Shown here piece by piece: positions 32,845-44,668 of a stretch of DNA of 64,000 bases. The notes under the pieces are model-generated. The model did not search any database. It was not told the origin of the DNA and worked only from the letters and a program-made list of their open reading frames with translations. Numbering within the stretch: position 1 is the stretch's first letter; each line of letters starts with the position of its first letter. The stretch is from assembly GCA_028023455.1 (NCBI GenBank), contig JAQFVV010000287.1, forward strand, positions 684,001-748,000. The letters run 5' to 3'. Source of the DNA: Epiperipatus broadwayi (lineage: Eukaryota > Onychophora > Udeonychophora > Euonychophora > Peripatidae). The translations under genes and the position numbers were made by a program.

Positions 32845-33234
32845 CTAGATTAAGATAAATAAATAATATAAAAATAAATTATTTTTTTTCTAAAAATTCA
32901 TGACATATTCTACTATTTTTACATTAAACTTAAAAAAGAAGATTATATATACTGAAAACTATTACATTAAATGATGTAAAGGGGTTTCATTATATTGTGA
33001 TATAAGTAAATTTGAGATACTGCAATTCATTACATTAAAAATGCAGAAAACAATGGCAAACTCCCATTGATTGTCACAAAGATTGTACTCTATTGCATAG
33101 TTATCTAAATGCACAAAAACTAAAAATATATAAAAATGCAATCTGTTAAATTATACTTTGCCTTTTACGTTTTACTGCTCTTTTCAACTATCTTTGGTGA
33201 AACAATCCATCAATGTAATATTGACATTATATAT
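32845..33234. other. A+T-rich sequence, probable intron
   Basis: Upstream (minus strand) of the gelsolin-type exon. The first 60 bases hold a pyrimidine-rich tract (complement) next to the acceptor. Nothing else recognised. Confidence 0.4.
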
Positions 33235-33790
33235 CACATGATCATTTCTTTATGCTTACACAAGCTGTTTACACAGAGGCTAAACTCTCCATACAGTAGC
33301 ACCACTCAGTACAAGCCAGAGTAATTAATGGATGCAAGAAGGTTTGTGCATAAAATCAATCTAGTACTTATTCATCCAATATCCCCAGACTAGTTTCTAG
33401 CTTGTGGCTTTCATCAGTGAGAAGCCTTGAATTTGAGAGCATTGTACCTAGATCTTAGGATCTAATGTAACCCTCCAGCACCAACCTTTTATCTTATTAG
33501 TTAACTATAAAGCTTTGAGTCCAAAATGAAAACAATCTTTTCAATTAAAGCTCATTAGCTTGTATAGATCTGAACTCAGTTCAGAATCCACTTTTTGGTG
33601 TCTTTGGTTCTTTAACAACCACAGTCACTATAATCCTATTGGGCAGAATTGGTATTAATCCACTAAACATCACATGATCACCAAACTGTTTACACAATGG
33701 CTAAGTAGTGCATCCATTGATTATTATATCTTGCACTAAGTGGCGCTACTGTATGGAGAGTTTAGCTTCTATGTAATAATGCCATTACTA
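33235..33790 (-). repeat. RZ2 repeat, inverted pair
   Basis: Left part: ATCACATGATCATTTCTTTA, AAACTCTCCATACAGTAGCA, GCCAGAGTAATTAATGGATG, then the ribozyme and TAGATCTTAGGATCTAATGT. Right part near 33670-33775 is the reverse complement of the left end (CACATGATCACC, GCACTAAGTGGCGCTACTGT, ATGGAGAGTTTAGC). It therefore forms a long inverted repeat, with an intact ribozyme only in the left arm. Confidence 0.75.
33383..33422 (-). ncRNA. Hammerhead ribozyme, type I, family RZ2 (core intact)
   Basis: Minus strand: stem I UCUCA with UGGGG (G.U pairs), core CUGAUGA, stem II AGC-CACAA-GCU after an A.A mismatch, GAAA, palindromic stem III ACUAGU and the cleavage C. Its sequence is close to the RZ1 ribozyme, although the surrounding repeat is different. 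Confidence 0.75.
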
Positions 33791-34800
33791 TGATAATATC
33801 TGATATTAAAGTTTAAATCTATAACCTGAAATTAAAAATACATTCGTTTTATAATTAAAGCCAATTTTAAAACAAAACAAAAAAATTCAAGTTTGTAAAA
33901 ATTTAATATCTAAATAAATATACATATATTTTTATAATTAGAGACATTGTCTACATGTTTGTTTTAACCAGCTCACTTATTTTTGAGAATCAAAGGAAGT
34001 TGCAAATACTTTGTGACAGCAAGCATTCTAATCTTAAAATAATATAAATTTTACTCGTTCTATTTTTATGCAACATTCTTCACTAAATTTATATTTGTTT
34101 ATAATCATGTAAAGATAAAAAAATAATAATAATTTTAGTTATCTCATTTATCCATCCCCCTTTATTTGCATCATACTTTCATTTGTTCTTTGTTTAAAAA
34201 AAAGAACTCCTTTTTAAATACTTCATTAAAAATAATTTACCACAAATGGAGAGAAAAGTACCGTAATTCTAAAAGAGATAAATATAAATAGATAAATATT
34301 TATATGCAAAGAAATGATCAATCATGAACCATGTGCTTACAGAAATATGACACACACACACCTCTAGTAAAGGCAACCCTATATTACATCATTTTACTGT
34401 TTGTACAGAAAGTGCATCAATGCCAATCACTCATCTGACTGTAAGAGATTAATCTGTAGCGATATATAAGATAAAACTCTGAAATATTTCTAATGTTAAT
34501 ATTCATGTTAATGATCAATAAATACATAATTAGAGCCAAAGATTTTTGGATCAAAGCCTAGCCTGTCATTTCCATTGCTCAAACATCATGTTCTGAGTAA
34601 CTAAGTGACTTGATTATTTATTTATTTTTATAATTTAATTTGACAAAAAATATTTATATAATTTCCAATTTTAAATATTCTTTTTATTATTATAAGTTAT
34701 AACTTTGGTTTATAAATTCAAATTAAATTAATATAAATTTTAAAAAAATAGTAGTAATAAGAAAAATGTGAATTTATAATTTAGGTAGTGGATCACATTC
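33791..34800. other. A+T-rich sequence, nothing firm
   Basis: A B-box-like stretch with a SINE-B-like tail (GTCATTTCCATTGCTCAAAC) may lie at 34530-34610. Otherwise nothing recognised. Confidence 0.35.
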
Positions 34801-34913
34801 TTTTTTTTTTCCATATGTCATAGCATCGGCCGAGAGGCGAACCCACAACCGTCTGCAACCAACTTCTTGCTTGCAAGGCAGCTGCGATGACCTCTCGGCT
34901 AACAGCGCTTGAC
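34801..34913 (-). mobile_element. SINE-A, full copy
   Basis: Poly(T), CATATGTCATAGCATCGGCC, GACCTCTCGGCTAACAGCGC. Flanked by TGGATCACATTCTT (34789) and TGGATCACAATCTT (34914), a 14-bp target duplication with one mismatch. Confidence 0.9.
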
Positions 34914-35289
34914 TGGATCACAATCTTTGTTATATTAATAACATTTCTCTAGAATGATCTAGCCACTGTTTGGTCTTTCAGACTTTTTCTCAATGTCATA
35001 TTCATTCACCCATTTATTGGTCTTTTTCTTCTTTCAGATTTCCAAACATTACACATATTTCTATTTAGTTTTATTGTGCTATACAAAAATAACTCACATG
35101 AGTAATAAGAATGTTATTAATAATTACATAGTTAGATAATCAGGGGCTGATGTGATGTTCAATTGTACAAATTATTGGTGGAGCACAATGGTTCCACACA
35201 AGTGAGTTTTTTGCTCTACTCAATTAAGAATCAAATCAGGAACTTTTAAACTTCAAATTCCATATAAGACAACAATTATTATTTAAATG

Positions 35290-35440
35290 ATTAAAGCAGT
35301 AACAATAGCAGTAGCAATACAGTATTAGCTGTATAGCATTAGCAATAGTAATAGCAGTACAGTAACAACAGTAGCAGTAGTAGTAGTAGTGTTAATAACA
35401 CAAATAGTAGCAGCAGAAGTAATAATAGTAGTAATGGTTC
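35290..35440 (+). repeat. Imperfect CAG/TAG trinucleotide array
   Basis: AGCAGTAACAATAGCAGTAG, then GCAATAGTAATAGCAGTACA and GTAGTAGTAGTAGTGTTAAT. Compound and interrupted, similar in style to 12683-12770 and 19281-19450. Confidence 0.8.
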
Positions 35441-36479
35441 CATTCTTATCTCGAGGGTAAAATAAGGATAAAAAAACTATCCAAATTTTCACCACCTGCA
35501 AAATGTGCCTTTTACTTCACAATTCCTCTATAAAGGGTCGGTGGAGATGTATCTTGCAATGGGCTATTTAAAAGATTGTTTCATTTACCTATCTTAACAC
35601 AAAAATAATGATACTAAATAAAGATGGCTGCATTTTCAAAGTTAAGTCAGAGTATTTAACTTATATAAAAAATGAGTTGATTTTAAAAATTTATTAAATG
35701 ATTTATGGGTCAGGAGTGCATAAGAAGCATAGAAAGTGGACCAATAGAGCCTTGGTCCATAATCCTTTAAATCCAGATTTGGCAACTCTACCGCTATAGA
35801 GACTATTAAAATCTTTCACTTTAGGAAATAAAATAGGTATCTAATATTAATTTACAATAAAAAATTATAAACATTGTATTAATAAATATTTAATTATTAG
35901 AAGAAACAAAAGCATCTATAAGAAAAAATAACGCATCTTTAAAATATATATATATTCTTGTGAAACGTATGAATTTTTCAAACTAATAAACAAATCGTCT
36001 GATTCAAACTTACTTGCAATTTGAACAATGCAAACGTTTCAAAATCTAACGTTGCTTAATGATAATTTACAAAATAATTATTTTTAACATCATACGCTAA
36101 TGTTTACGTGAATGTTGTTAAACATCTGTGTTTAGACTGCATTTCACAAGTGAACGGCAAAATTCTAAAAAAGTACAGCCGGTTTAATAATATTACGTGA
36201 ATATTTACTTAGTACAGTTGTAAAAGTTGTCATTTATTAAAGAATGAGAGTTAAATAAATTCGTATCTTTTTTTTAAATCAGAGATTATAGATCCAGTCA
36301 TTTTCGATAATATATAAAAACTATTAAAATTTAATAAATACTGTGATATATAAAAGGATCGTCAATTGATCAATTTTAACCACGGATTTAAAAGACTTTG
36401 CTATTAACAGAAAGGAAATTATTTATTTTCGGTTACAAATAGCGCCATCCCGCGGCTGACACGATGGACCAGATCACAA
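35441..36479. other. Mixed sequence, some CpG, no gene recognised
   Basis: Slightly less A+T-rich around 35700-35800 and 36120-36450 (for example TAGCGCCATCCCGCGGCTGA at 36439), but no ORF or splice-bounded exon could be supported on either strand. Confidence 0.35.
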
Positions 36480-36995
36480 ACAAAATTTTGAGTACACCAC
36501 TCTCATTCGTGGTAGGGACCGGTTTCTATCCCCTTTAACATATTGTGGAAAGGTATAATCATAAACATATGATCAAAAATATGTGAGATTTATTATCCCC
36601 AAGATGAACCTTTTGTGCTTAACCAGCACTCATCACTTGTCTCAGATCATAATCTCTCGCACATATCTTTATCATTGTTCAGTATATATAGCCAATAACT
36701 ACAGTTTAATTGATCAGCATCAAACTTACTGCCCTCGCAAATTTGACACAAATCACTCGTTGGAAGTAAACTAGTAATGAAAAATATTTCTGTAGTGTAA
36801 TCTTCACTACACTACTGCCATGCAAGGTAGGAATTGGTTTCTATCCACTTTTAACACCTTCTGGAAGGATGTTATCATAAACATATGATCAAAGACATGT
36901 GAGAAAAATGCCAATAGAAACCAGTCCCTCCCTACCTTCTATAAGAATGGTTTAGTGAAAATTACACTACAGAAATATTTTTCATTAAATATATA
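36480..36995. repeat. Palindromic repeat family H2, two units
   Basis: Unit at 36781-36995 has inverted arms (CTGTAGTGTAATCTTCACTA and ATTACACTACAGAAATATTT). A partial unit with GTAGGGACCGGTTTCTATCC begins near 36506. A third copy is at 43860-44050. On the complementary strand the unit contains GAAACCGGUC or a variant, like a hammerhead 3' half, but no CUGANGA box. Confidence 0.65.
36597..36645 (-). ncRNA. Hammerhead ribozyme relic, family RZ3
   Basis: Minus strand: CAA-GUGAUGA-GUGCU-GGUUA-AGCAC-AAAA. Stem II is perfect, but the first core base (C3) is G and the GAAA box reads AAAA. Inactive relic of the ribozyme at 46692-46752. Confidence 0.5.
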
Positions 36996-36999
36996 ATTC

Positions 37000-37644
37000 T
37001 AGTCTAATGAATGACTAATAAAAATTATTAGTCGACTATATGTTTTTGTCATTGTAGTAGCAATTATTGTGTGATTATTCAACACTTCTATATTAATGAT
37101 TTTGATATATTTCCACTTTACTATATCATATGAAATATATTTTACTATAGGCTATATTTATAAAAAGATTTGTTGCTCTTCTTTTCCTTTTTTTACAAAA
37201 AAAAAAAAAAAACACACAACAAACATTGTGATTATTTATCTTTTGGATATATATGTGGTCAAGTGTATCAGTCGTATGAGATGGTGTGGAGAGTTGAGTA
37301 TCGTGTGAAAGTCTGAGCTTAAAATACCTTATATATTACAATGTTTGTACAGGGTATATATATAGCCTATATGTTAGATATTAAACATTAACTTAATAAT
37401 CTTTATGTTTCTTTTCCTTCTTTAAAGAATTAATGCACAATTGAAAAGACATTAAAAAACTTCATAAAATGCAAACCTTAAAAAAAAACCAAATATGCAT
37501 TCTTTATAATATTGTTTATTTTTATCCAGAATTGAATTGGGATCTCACTCAATAAGTTAGCAAATAATGTAAGAGCTAGCCATAAAATTGAGGTGACTGT
37601 TATAGTATAATTTAATACTTTTAACTACTTGAGAAATTATTAAA
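37000..37644. other. A+T-rich sequence, nothing recognised
   Basis: Contains an A run at 37197-37212. The reading frame at 37096-37308 shows no family motif. Confidence 0.4.
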
Positions 37645-37905
37645 ATAGGTAAAACTCTCCATACAGTAGTGCCACTCAGTGCAAGCCAGAGTAATCAATG
37701 GATGCCAGAAGGCTTACACATATAATCCCTATCTAGTGCCTACTCATGCAATACCCCTGACTAGTTTCTAGTTTGTGAGTTTCATCAGTGAGGAGCCTTG
37801 GATCTGAGAGCACTGCTGTGTGGAGACCTTTGCCTGTTTTAATAACAGTTATGAGCAAGCATAAGAAATGGTGATCATGTGATGTTTAATGGTTTACTTG
37901 AGAAG
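37645..37905 (-). repeat. RZ2 repeat, single copy
   Basis: TAAAACTCTCCATACAGTAG through GCCAGAGTAATCAATGGATG, TATCTAGTGCCTACTCATGC and the ribozyme to AAGAAATGGTGATCATGTGA at the right end. No ORF. Confidence 0.8.
37754..37793 (-). ncRNA. Hammerhead ribozyme motif, family RZ2
   Basis: Core CUGAUGA, GAAA and palindromic stem III ACUAGU plus C are intact. Stem I CCUCA faces AGGGG, so the pair next to the cleavage site is A.A. Stem II is ACUCACAAACU, poorly paired. Probably weak or inactive. Confidence 0.6.
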
Positions 37906-38540
37906 TTGTTAAATTGGTGGTAGAATTACTAGGGAAATAAATAAAAGTGAAAATTATAATGTCTATACAGATTTTTAAAAAGACTAAAAGATTTGTTAAA
38001 ATATTTTGTTTGGACTATAACTCTATATCAAGTCAAAATTTGGATGATTAGGAAAAGAGAAAAAAACTGCATAATTGAGAAATATTAACTTGGAACAATG
38101 CTAAAAGTAGATGAAAGAGTAAAATTAGAAATGTAAAAAGGTCTGTAAATAGAGTTGAACTTATATGAAAAGATAGAAAAATTATGAATGATATATTGAA
38201 AAGGGCTATAAAGAGTTAAAAGAAATGTATTAAAAAAAGAATTTCTAGGTGACCTTTAAAAAATAAAATAACATCAAGTATTTAAAGAATCAAAAAAGAA
38301 ACTACTTCAGGTTAGAAAAAGTGGCCTGTGTTAATACCATGAACTTATCACAGCTCAATCCTGTTACTTTTGATGCTCAAATGATATCTGACCCCCTAAA
38401 TAATAAATCATTATATTATTTTTATATCTGCTATACAATCATTTTTAAATCTCATTTTTAGCATTCTTCCAATATAGGTTTCCCATTATCGTTCTTTATT
38501 TCCTTTTATAGCTATATACACAAAGTTCTTTTTATAATTG
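37906..38540. other. A+T-rich sequence, nothing firm
   Basis: A SINE-B-like tail (TGTTACTTTTGATGCTCAAA) is possible at 38360-38385. No other feature recognised. Confidence 0.35.
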
Positions 38541-38716
38541 GTTTGCTTAAATATTTCAAACATTAACTTAGTAAAGGTTTATTCCATACGCTGATTTCGT
38601 TAACTGTGGCTGAGCGTGTTGGTGATTCCGAAAACATGCTTAGCTACAGTTATCAAATTTAACATACAGAATAAACCTTTACTTAGCTTACATTTGAAAC
38701 ATTCAAGTAAACCAAT
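38541..38716. repeat. Palindromic repeat H1, copy 2
   Basis: Outer arms AATTGGTTTGCTTAAATATT and the near reverse complement TTCAAGTAAACCAATTACAA, next TAGTAAAGGTTTATTC with GAATAAACCTTTACTTA, inner arms TTAACTGTGGCT with AGCTACAGTTA. Related to 1262-1432. Confidence 0.75.
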
Positions 38717-38909
38717 TACAAATAAGATAAGAAAAAGGAGAATAATCTGAATGTTCTTTTTAATTATTTGGACTTGACAATTAGTAGTACCATCTTTATT
38801 CAACTCTAATAATCACTTTGTATGTAGTAAATAAAATCAAGGATTAACAAATGGCAATAAAGCAGCCTTTAAGGCTAGTTCTTAACCAAAGACTTTATTT
38901 ATTGTTATA

Positions 38910-39010
38910 GCTATGAATATGAGGCAACACGCCTCGAAAGCGCTCAGCTTTTAATTATTTATTGATTTATAAGAGTACTTTATATAGCTTCTCCTGCCAG
39001 TGCCTCAACA
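38910..39010 (+). repeat. Repeat R4 with a hammerhead-like 3' half
   Basis: GAGGC-AACAC-GCCUC forms a perfect stem, followed by GAAA, the palindrome AGCGCU and C, then AGC, which can pair with AGCU upstream. The seven-base core is not CUGANGA (it reads near AUGAAUA). Relatives at 42448-42560 and 49945-50010 share CCTCGAAAGCRC and a TATAGCTTC-type tail. Likely a decayed hammerhead family, not proven. Confidence 0.4.
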
Positions 39011-39059
39011 TGCTTGTAATTTTGTTAGATGTTACTAAATTAATAAATAAACTTTAAAT

Positions 39060-39790
39060 TAAACATAGCCCGATGAATATGTAAACAAAGGGTATAAATC
39101 GCCCTCCACAGGCTATGTCTTAAAAGCACTCTAAATACTGAACAAAGGATCAAGAATAGAATGAATCCACCTGGTATTTATAAGCATAACTTTGTCAACA
39201 TTGTTGATAATTCAGAGTGAAATTAATTTATCATCAGTTAGAATATGGCACTTAAGAGTTATAAAACTCTTAATTAATTATACAAGGCTGGAGACAACAT
39301 CTCACTTTAAACACATTGATTGTAATAATTAAACAAGATTTAATAAGTAAACTTTAAATTAAACATAGCTTAGTGAATATGTAAACAAAGGGAGTAAATC
39401 ACTCTACCCAGGCTATGACTTAAAGAACTAAATATTGAACAAAGGATTAAGAATAGAATGAATCCATCTATTCTTGGTAGCTTTGATGTTTATAAGCATA
39501 CCTTTGTCAACATTGTTGGTTTACATATTAAATCTTGTTTAATTATTATAATCAAGGTGTTAAAAGTGAAATGCTGTCTTCAGCCTTATATAATTAATTA
39601 AGAGTTTAAAAACTCTTAAATGCCATATTCTATCTGGTTGGTAAATTAATTTCATTGTGAATTACTAACAATGTTGACAAAGATATGCTTATAAATATCA
39701 GAGCTACCAAGAATAGGTGGATTCATTCTATTCTTGATCCTTTGTTCAACATTTAGAGTATTTTTAAAACATAGCATGGGGAGGATGTTT
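39060..39790. repeat. Large composite palindrome
   Basis: The block AACAAAGGATCAAGAATAGA, GAATGAATCCACC, TTTGTCAACATTGTTG and TTAATTAATTATACAAGG occurs forward at 39138-39340. It occurs again reverse complemented at 39540-39745 (CTTATATAATTAATTAAGAG, AACAATGTTGACAAAGATAT, GGTGGATTCATTCTATTCTT). A second forward partial copy lies between them (39341-39530). Non-coding; a nested or rearranged fold-back element. Confidence 0.75.
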
Positions 39791-39957
39791 ACTTCCTTTG
39801 TTTAAATTAATTAATGTAAGGGGAAATTTATACTTTTAGTTTTTTTACTTGACAAATATACAAAAAGTTTCATTTCATGTCTGATTTTTTATATTATTTT
39901 TTTTCTTAACCATAGATAGATCACATAACTTCAATAATAAATAACATATACAACATA

Positions 39958-40141
39958 AACAATGAGGATTGCCAATTCCTCAACAAGCTTTGTGATAAAT
40001 GCTTAGCTAAAGAAAGCATTTAAAATATCTGTCAGGATCCCCCCCCCCCAAACCTCTGACCATGGTTTCTTGCTCTGGCACTCCTCTAGCTAAGCATTTA
40101 TCACAAAGCTTGTTGAGGAATTGGCAATCCTCATTGTTTAT
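39958..40141. repeat. Palindrome with 51-bp near-perfect arms
   Basis: Arms AATGAGGATTGCCAATTCCT ... GATAAATGCTTAGCT (from 39961) and the exact reverse complement (to 40138). The centre, complementary strand, reads CU-a-GAGGA, UGC-CAGA-GCA, GAAA and ACCAUGGU followed by C: a hammerhead layout with one extra A in the core. So this too may be a ribozyme repeat. Confidence 0.7.
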
Positions 40142-43100
40142 AACTTACAAGCTTAAGAATATAGGGTCATGTGATCTATGACTCATTTTGCCTATTTATA
40201 TACCACATATTTATAACTAGTAATTATAGTTAGTGAAAACTTAATGGCATTTTTTAAAAGAAAAAAACATACTTTTTTAAAAATAATGAATATTTATTTT
40301 AATCTTGATCCAATTTTGTTTAAAAAATTTTCATTTTAATAGAATATTTATTTTAATTTTGATCCAGTTTGTGTAAAATTCCTCATTTGCAGTATACTGA
40401 AATAATTTTTTAAAGAAAAAATTAAATTCAAATTACAGTTCACAATTTCAAAATAATATTTTAAAACGTCTAGTAAAATAGGCCAAGATTTAATTACTAT
40501 TTTACACCAAAAAATGAAATAAAAATCATAATAATCAAAAATGCAGGTAACACATCCACTGACCATGTTCATGATCTCAGTTTCAAATCAAAGTGAAACT
40601 TGATTGGGGAGGGGAGGATAGTGGAGGATTTTAAAACAAGCTTAATTTTTTTAGGTAAGTCCACCTAGCTATGTGAATACTAATCAGTAAATGACCAGCT
40701 ATTTATAGAGAAGATAAAATAGAAAAGAAGAATCATAACAATCTTCATCAATATCAGTTGACGACTTATTCTTCAGCGTTTTTCTGTGAAGACATGCTGA
40801 AATGGTCTTTTTCCTGAAGTGGCTTTTATCTATGTAAATCATTAAATGATAAATATTTTTTCATTAGATAATGATGACTTTTATACTTTCATTTATAACC
40901 AATCTATAACTGCACTGAATCCAAGTTACTGATTATTCAATCTATTTTTACATGTGCGTGTTTCATGTCTCTCTCTCTTTCTCAATTTGATCACTTTTAC
41001 AAATGCTTGCACCTGTAGTTATTAAAAAAAAAAGCTTATCACAATCTATATAAATAGTAAAACACTGCAATAACACAGACGTTTCTGTAACAACTCTTTT
41101 AAGAAGCACCAAAGATATCCTCATTAAGTCTGCTAATTGCTGAATATTGATAGTATGAATGCTTTTTCATCTTGTTTACCTACCAACTATAAAAAGCCAG
41201 ATATTCATTTATAAACAAATATTTGACTGATAGTTGATTTGGTTACATGCCATGTACTGAGGGAAGAATAGTAAGCTTGATCAAAATCTAAAAAAAATAT
41301 TCAAGATCATTTAGCCTGAATTTGCATACACATTACAAGACTTAAGAAGTTAATGTGCTACCATTGTAACCTAATATTGATTAAATGTAAGATGTAGAAG
41401 TCATGTAATGCTTTTGTTATTTACTTTTTTTAATCTATACAATAGTTTTGCTTAATCATCTAAAGCTTTCTACTACATATATATATATATATAAATCTGG
41501 AAATGATGTCAGGTTCAATCAACATGCATCATAAACTATACTATGGCTGCCATACTATATGAAAAAATTGATGAATCACTCTATTATATATAAACATTTT
41601 GAAAATAACTTCCTTTATCAGTATCTAGGGAGCATGCCCAACAATTCAAGCAAATATAGCCGCCATCTTTCTTATATTAATGTAATGTGACAATCAATAA
41701 TAATTTTTTTACACATGGTGAAAATTAATTAATTCTTCATTCTGAAGATACTTATCAAATTTAATTTATCATATATATCAAATTTAATTTATCCTAACCA
41801 TTAAAATCTTACTTTAAAAATAATAATGAAGTAGATTGTATATGACTCTACCAATATGAAAATAGTTTTGCACTGAATTTGATATTTTATGCTTTTCCTA
41901 TGTGTCACTGTAATTTGTAATGATGTTATTTTTATATATATTTCAAAAATTTATTTTGAGAATAATAACAAAGATAGAAAATAAAGATGGTTAATCATGA
42001 ATTAGAAATGGTTAACATCTGCAAATATTTTGATCATATTATTAATATAAATAGAAATAGAATGAAATTAATCATAGAATTAAAATTGGATAGAGTTTTT
42101 GGCTCATTGATTTTCCTATTGATTTTGTCATTCCAGGAAAGCAATCAGATAGATAGGTTGAAAACTCAGCTGTGAAAAGTATGATGTTGTTTACAACAGT
42201 TAGATTAGTAATAAAACTCATTTATAATGTCTTTATTGTTGTGATAAAAAGAAGTATACTCGTTTTGTGTTTTTTTTTGGGGGGTATTTAGTATAATCCC
42301 ATTGCTCCCTCCTCCAGAAGCTTGCCGGGCATTTTGGGATTAATTATCAATTTTCACTACTTGTGGGTTTTCCCCCTCAAAATTGATTTTATCGAATTAT
42401 GTGCTATTTGTTACATTTAAAAACTATTAAGGAATCAAATATAAATTCATGCTATGTTGAGGGACAATACCTCGAAAGCACCAGGCCTGCATTCATTTAC
42501 TTTGATTGTTTTTGTTACCACTAACAGCTTCTTCATCCAGTGTGTTAAAGTGCTTGTATATATATATATTTTATAAATGATCTTCACAATATGTTGTGAG
42601 GATTGTTGAGATTTTTTTTTATGTTTATTATAGTATTTTCAATCAAGTTGCTGGTTAATTATTTTTCCTAATCTTTTGAAAAAATGATTAAAATTTGGAA
42701 TCTACTAGTAACAGAAGGAGATACAGTGGAGTATTTTTAAAACTACAAGATAGTGCCAGTGTGAAAAGTGTGTGCTAATGTGCATGATATGAAACTTTGT
42801 GTGACTAGAGATATAATAGCAGTGTAATCTCAAAACATGTTTGAAGCAAGTATTCTTTCATTATGTTTGTTATTTTGTTTATTACAGTTATATTAAATTT
42901 TATTTGATCACAATCGTTTGGAGTTTTGTGCAATTTATTGTGTTTTTGTAATCATCTTTTAAAAAAAGTCAACAAAATATTTAATACGATAATCATCTTA
43001 AAAAAAGCAGTTATATTGTTTAAAACATGACACTTCTGAAAATGGATTATTAATTTTAAAATCCCCTGCAAGCTTCCAGTGATAGGGGTGATGGGATTAT

Positions 43101-43719
43101 ATGTAAGTACTATTTTTTGAAAGCAAATTTGATTCAAATTTTGCAATATAATTAATTATTAATGAAAAACAATTTATTGAAAAAAATTACCCAAATATTA
43201 TATAGAAAAAGTTCATTTTTGATTTTTTTTTCTTTACAAAATGGAATTAATCCCCTTTGGGTTTTCATTTTTAATAATTGTTGATCAATTTTACTTTTTA
43301 TTTTCAGATTATAATCTGAGAATAAGAAAAAGATTTGCAAGTGATGCTAATAAATGCAAAAGAAAGAGACTTGAAAATTATACAGTAAAAGAAGATAAAA
43401 ACCAAACCGTTTTTTTTTTCATCAAAGTACCATAGAAGCAATATGCTCCAGAAGTGAAGTAAATACATCAGTACTTACATAAGAATAACAGTGTTATGAA
43501 ACTAGAGCCAGATTTACACATACTCTATAGTCTATAACTTACACATGTTGGTAGCTCAAAGTATCTTTTTAAGAAAAGAACAAAAATAAAAAAACATTTT
43601 TAGTAACAAAAATTTATTAGCTCATATACTTTACTTATTTTAATTAAATATATAAATTACATTTATAAATATATACAATCACATTAGTTGATTTAAAGAC
43701 TGAAATAACATTTGTTTAC
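40142..43719. other. A+T-rich sequence with small repeats only
   Basis: Holds a tandem duplication of about 60 bp at 40285-40375 (GAATATTTATTTTAATYTTG twice), a (TA)n run at 41475-41493, a duplicated TCAAATTTAATTTATC at 41755-41795, and an R4 repeat copy at 42448-42560. Reading frames at 40348-40572, 41987-42175 and 42952-43435 showed no recognisable family or reliable splice-bounded exon. Confidence 0.4.
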
Positions 43720-43815
43720 ATTAAGCATTACATGATCACCATCTCTTCCTTCTGGCATCCATTGATTACTCTGGTTGGCACAGGCACTACTGTATGGAGA
43801 GTTTTGCCTTGTTTA
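43720..43815 (-). repeat. RZ2 end fragment
   Basis: TTACATGATCACCATCTCTT, TCTGGCATCCATTGATTACT and CTACTGTATGGAGAGTTTTG: both outer parts of RZ2 without the ribozyme. Confidence 0.7.
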
Positions 43816-43859
43816 TAAACATTTGTTTACATCAATGACATTCTTAGAGTAACAATGTT

Positions 43860-44050
43860 AGTGAACAATATTTCTGTAGTATAATTTTCACTACACCACT
43901 CTCATGCAAAGTATGGACTGGTTTCCATCCTCTTTTAACACCTTGTGGAAGGATATAAACATAAACATGTGACCAAAGACTTGAAAAGATGATTTAAACC
44001 AGTTCCTACCTTGTGTGAGAGTGGTGTAGTGAAAATTTATTCATTAAGTG
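43860..44050. repeat. Palindromic repeat H2, third unit
   Basis: Arms ATTTTCACTACACCACTCTC (43889) and GAGAGTGGTGTAGTGAAAAT (44017) are exact reverse complements. Centre as in 36781-36995. Confidence 0.8.
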
Positions 44051-44162
44051 GATCATCTCTAGTTTTTTTAATGAATGGCTAATAAAAATTATTGACAATG
44101 TTAGTGTACTAAATGTTAATGGTTTAGACTGTTTTTAATTCACTTTCAATAGAATTTTATTT

Positions 44163-44668
44163 GCATTACTAGGCGCTAGAAGGCACTTCAAAAAAATTCT
44201 TAGCTATAGTAAGGAAAGTAGTTTATTGTTTAAGGCTTGAACAGGATCTTTAGCAACAAGGGAATATACACGTAAATGGAAAAATATGGATGATTTAGTC
44301 TGTAAGTTGTGTAAAGGCATAGAAAATATTAGGCATCTGTTACTTCAATGTAAATGTTTGGAAGCAGAAAGGGTACAAATAATGAAGTTATGGAAGGTTA
44401 AATATGAACAAAGTGATTATACAGAAAGTGAGTTATTGTTTTTTATGCTGGGTTTGGGGAAAAATAAGGGGGATTTAGATATGAAGGTCATGGAGTTGAC
44501 AAAGATTATGTTGTGGAAATGGGATGGAGCAGATTATGGGAAAATTTAGGGTGGACAATGGAAAAGGAGGGTAAAGTAGCTAACAGGTTTCTCTGGGCAT
44601 AGCTGCTGAGAGATTCCTGACTCCGTTTAAGGAGAAGTCACAGTACATCACATCACATCACATCGCAT
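44163..44668 (+). pseudogene. LINE 3' end: C-terminal knuckle of ORF2
   Basis: The frame at 44286-44549 is intact and reads DDLVCKLCKGIENIRHLLLQ then CKCLEAERVQIMKLW: a CxxC-x(7)-H-x(4)-C knuckle, standard for the end of LINE ORF2. Upstream, across a stop, SLLFKA, then GSLATREYTRKWKNM fits the same protein. About 120 bp of 3' UTR follows and ends in a (CATCA)n tail at 44644-44668, typical of LINEs with short-repeat tails. 5'-truncated. Less mutated than LINE-K, so younger. Confidence 0.8.

Noticed and set aside
43241-43435. Possible exon after TTTTATTTTCAG at 43307
   Set aside because: The short Lys/Arg-rich translation (DYNLRIRKRFASDANKCKRK) has no firm family match and no donor of quality downstream.
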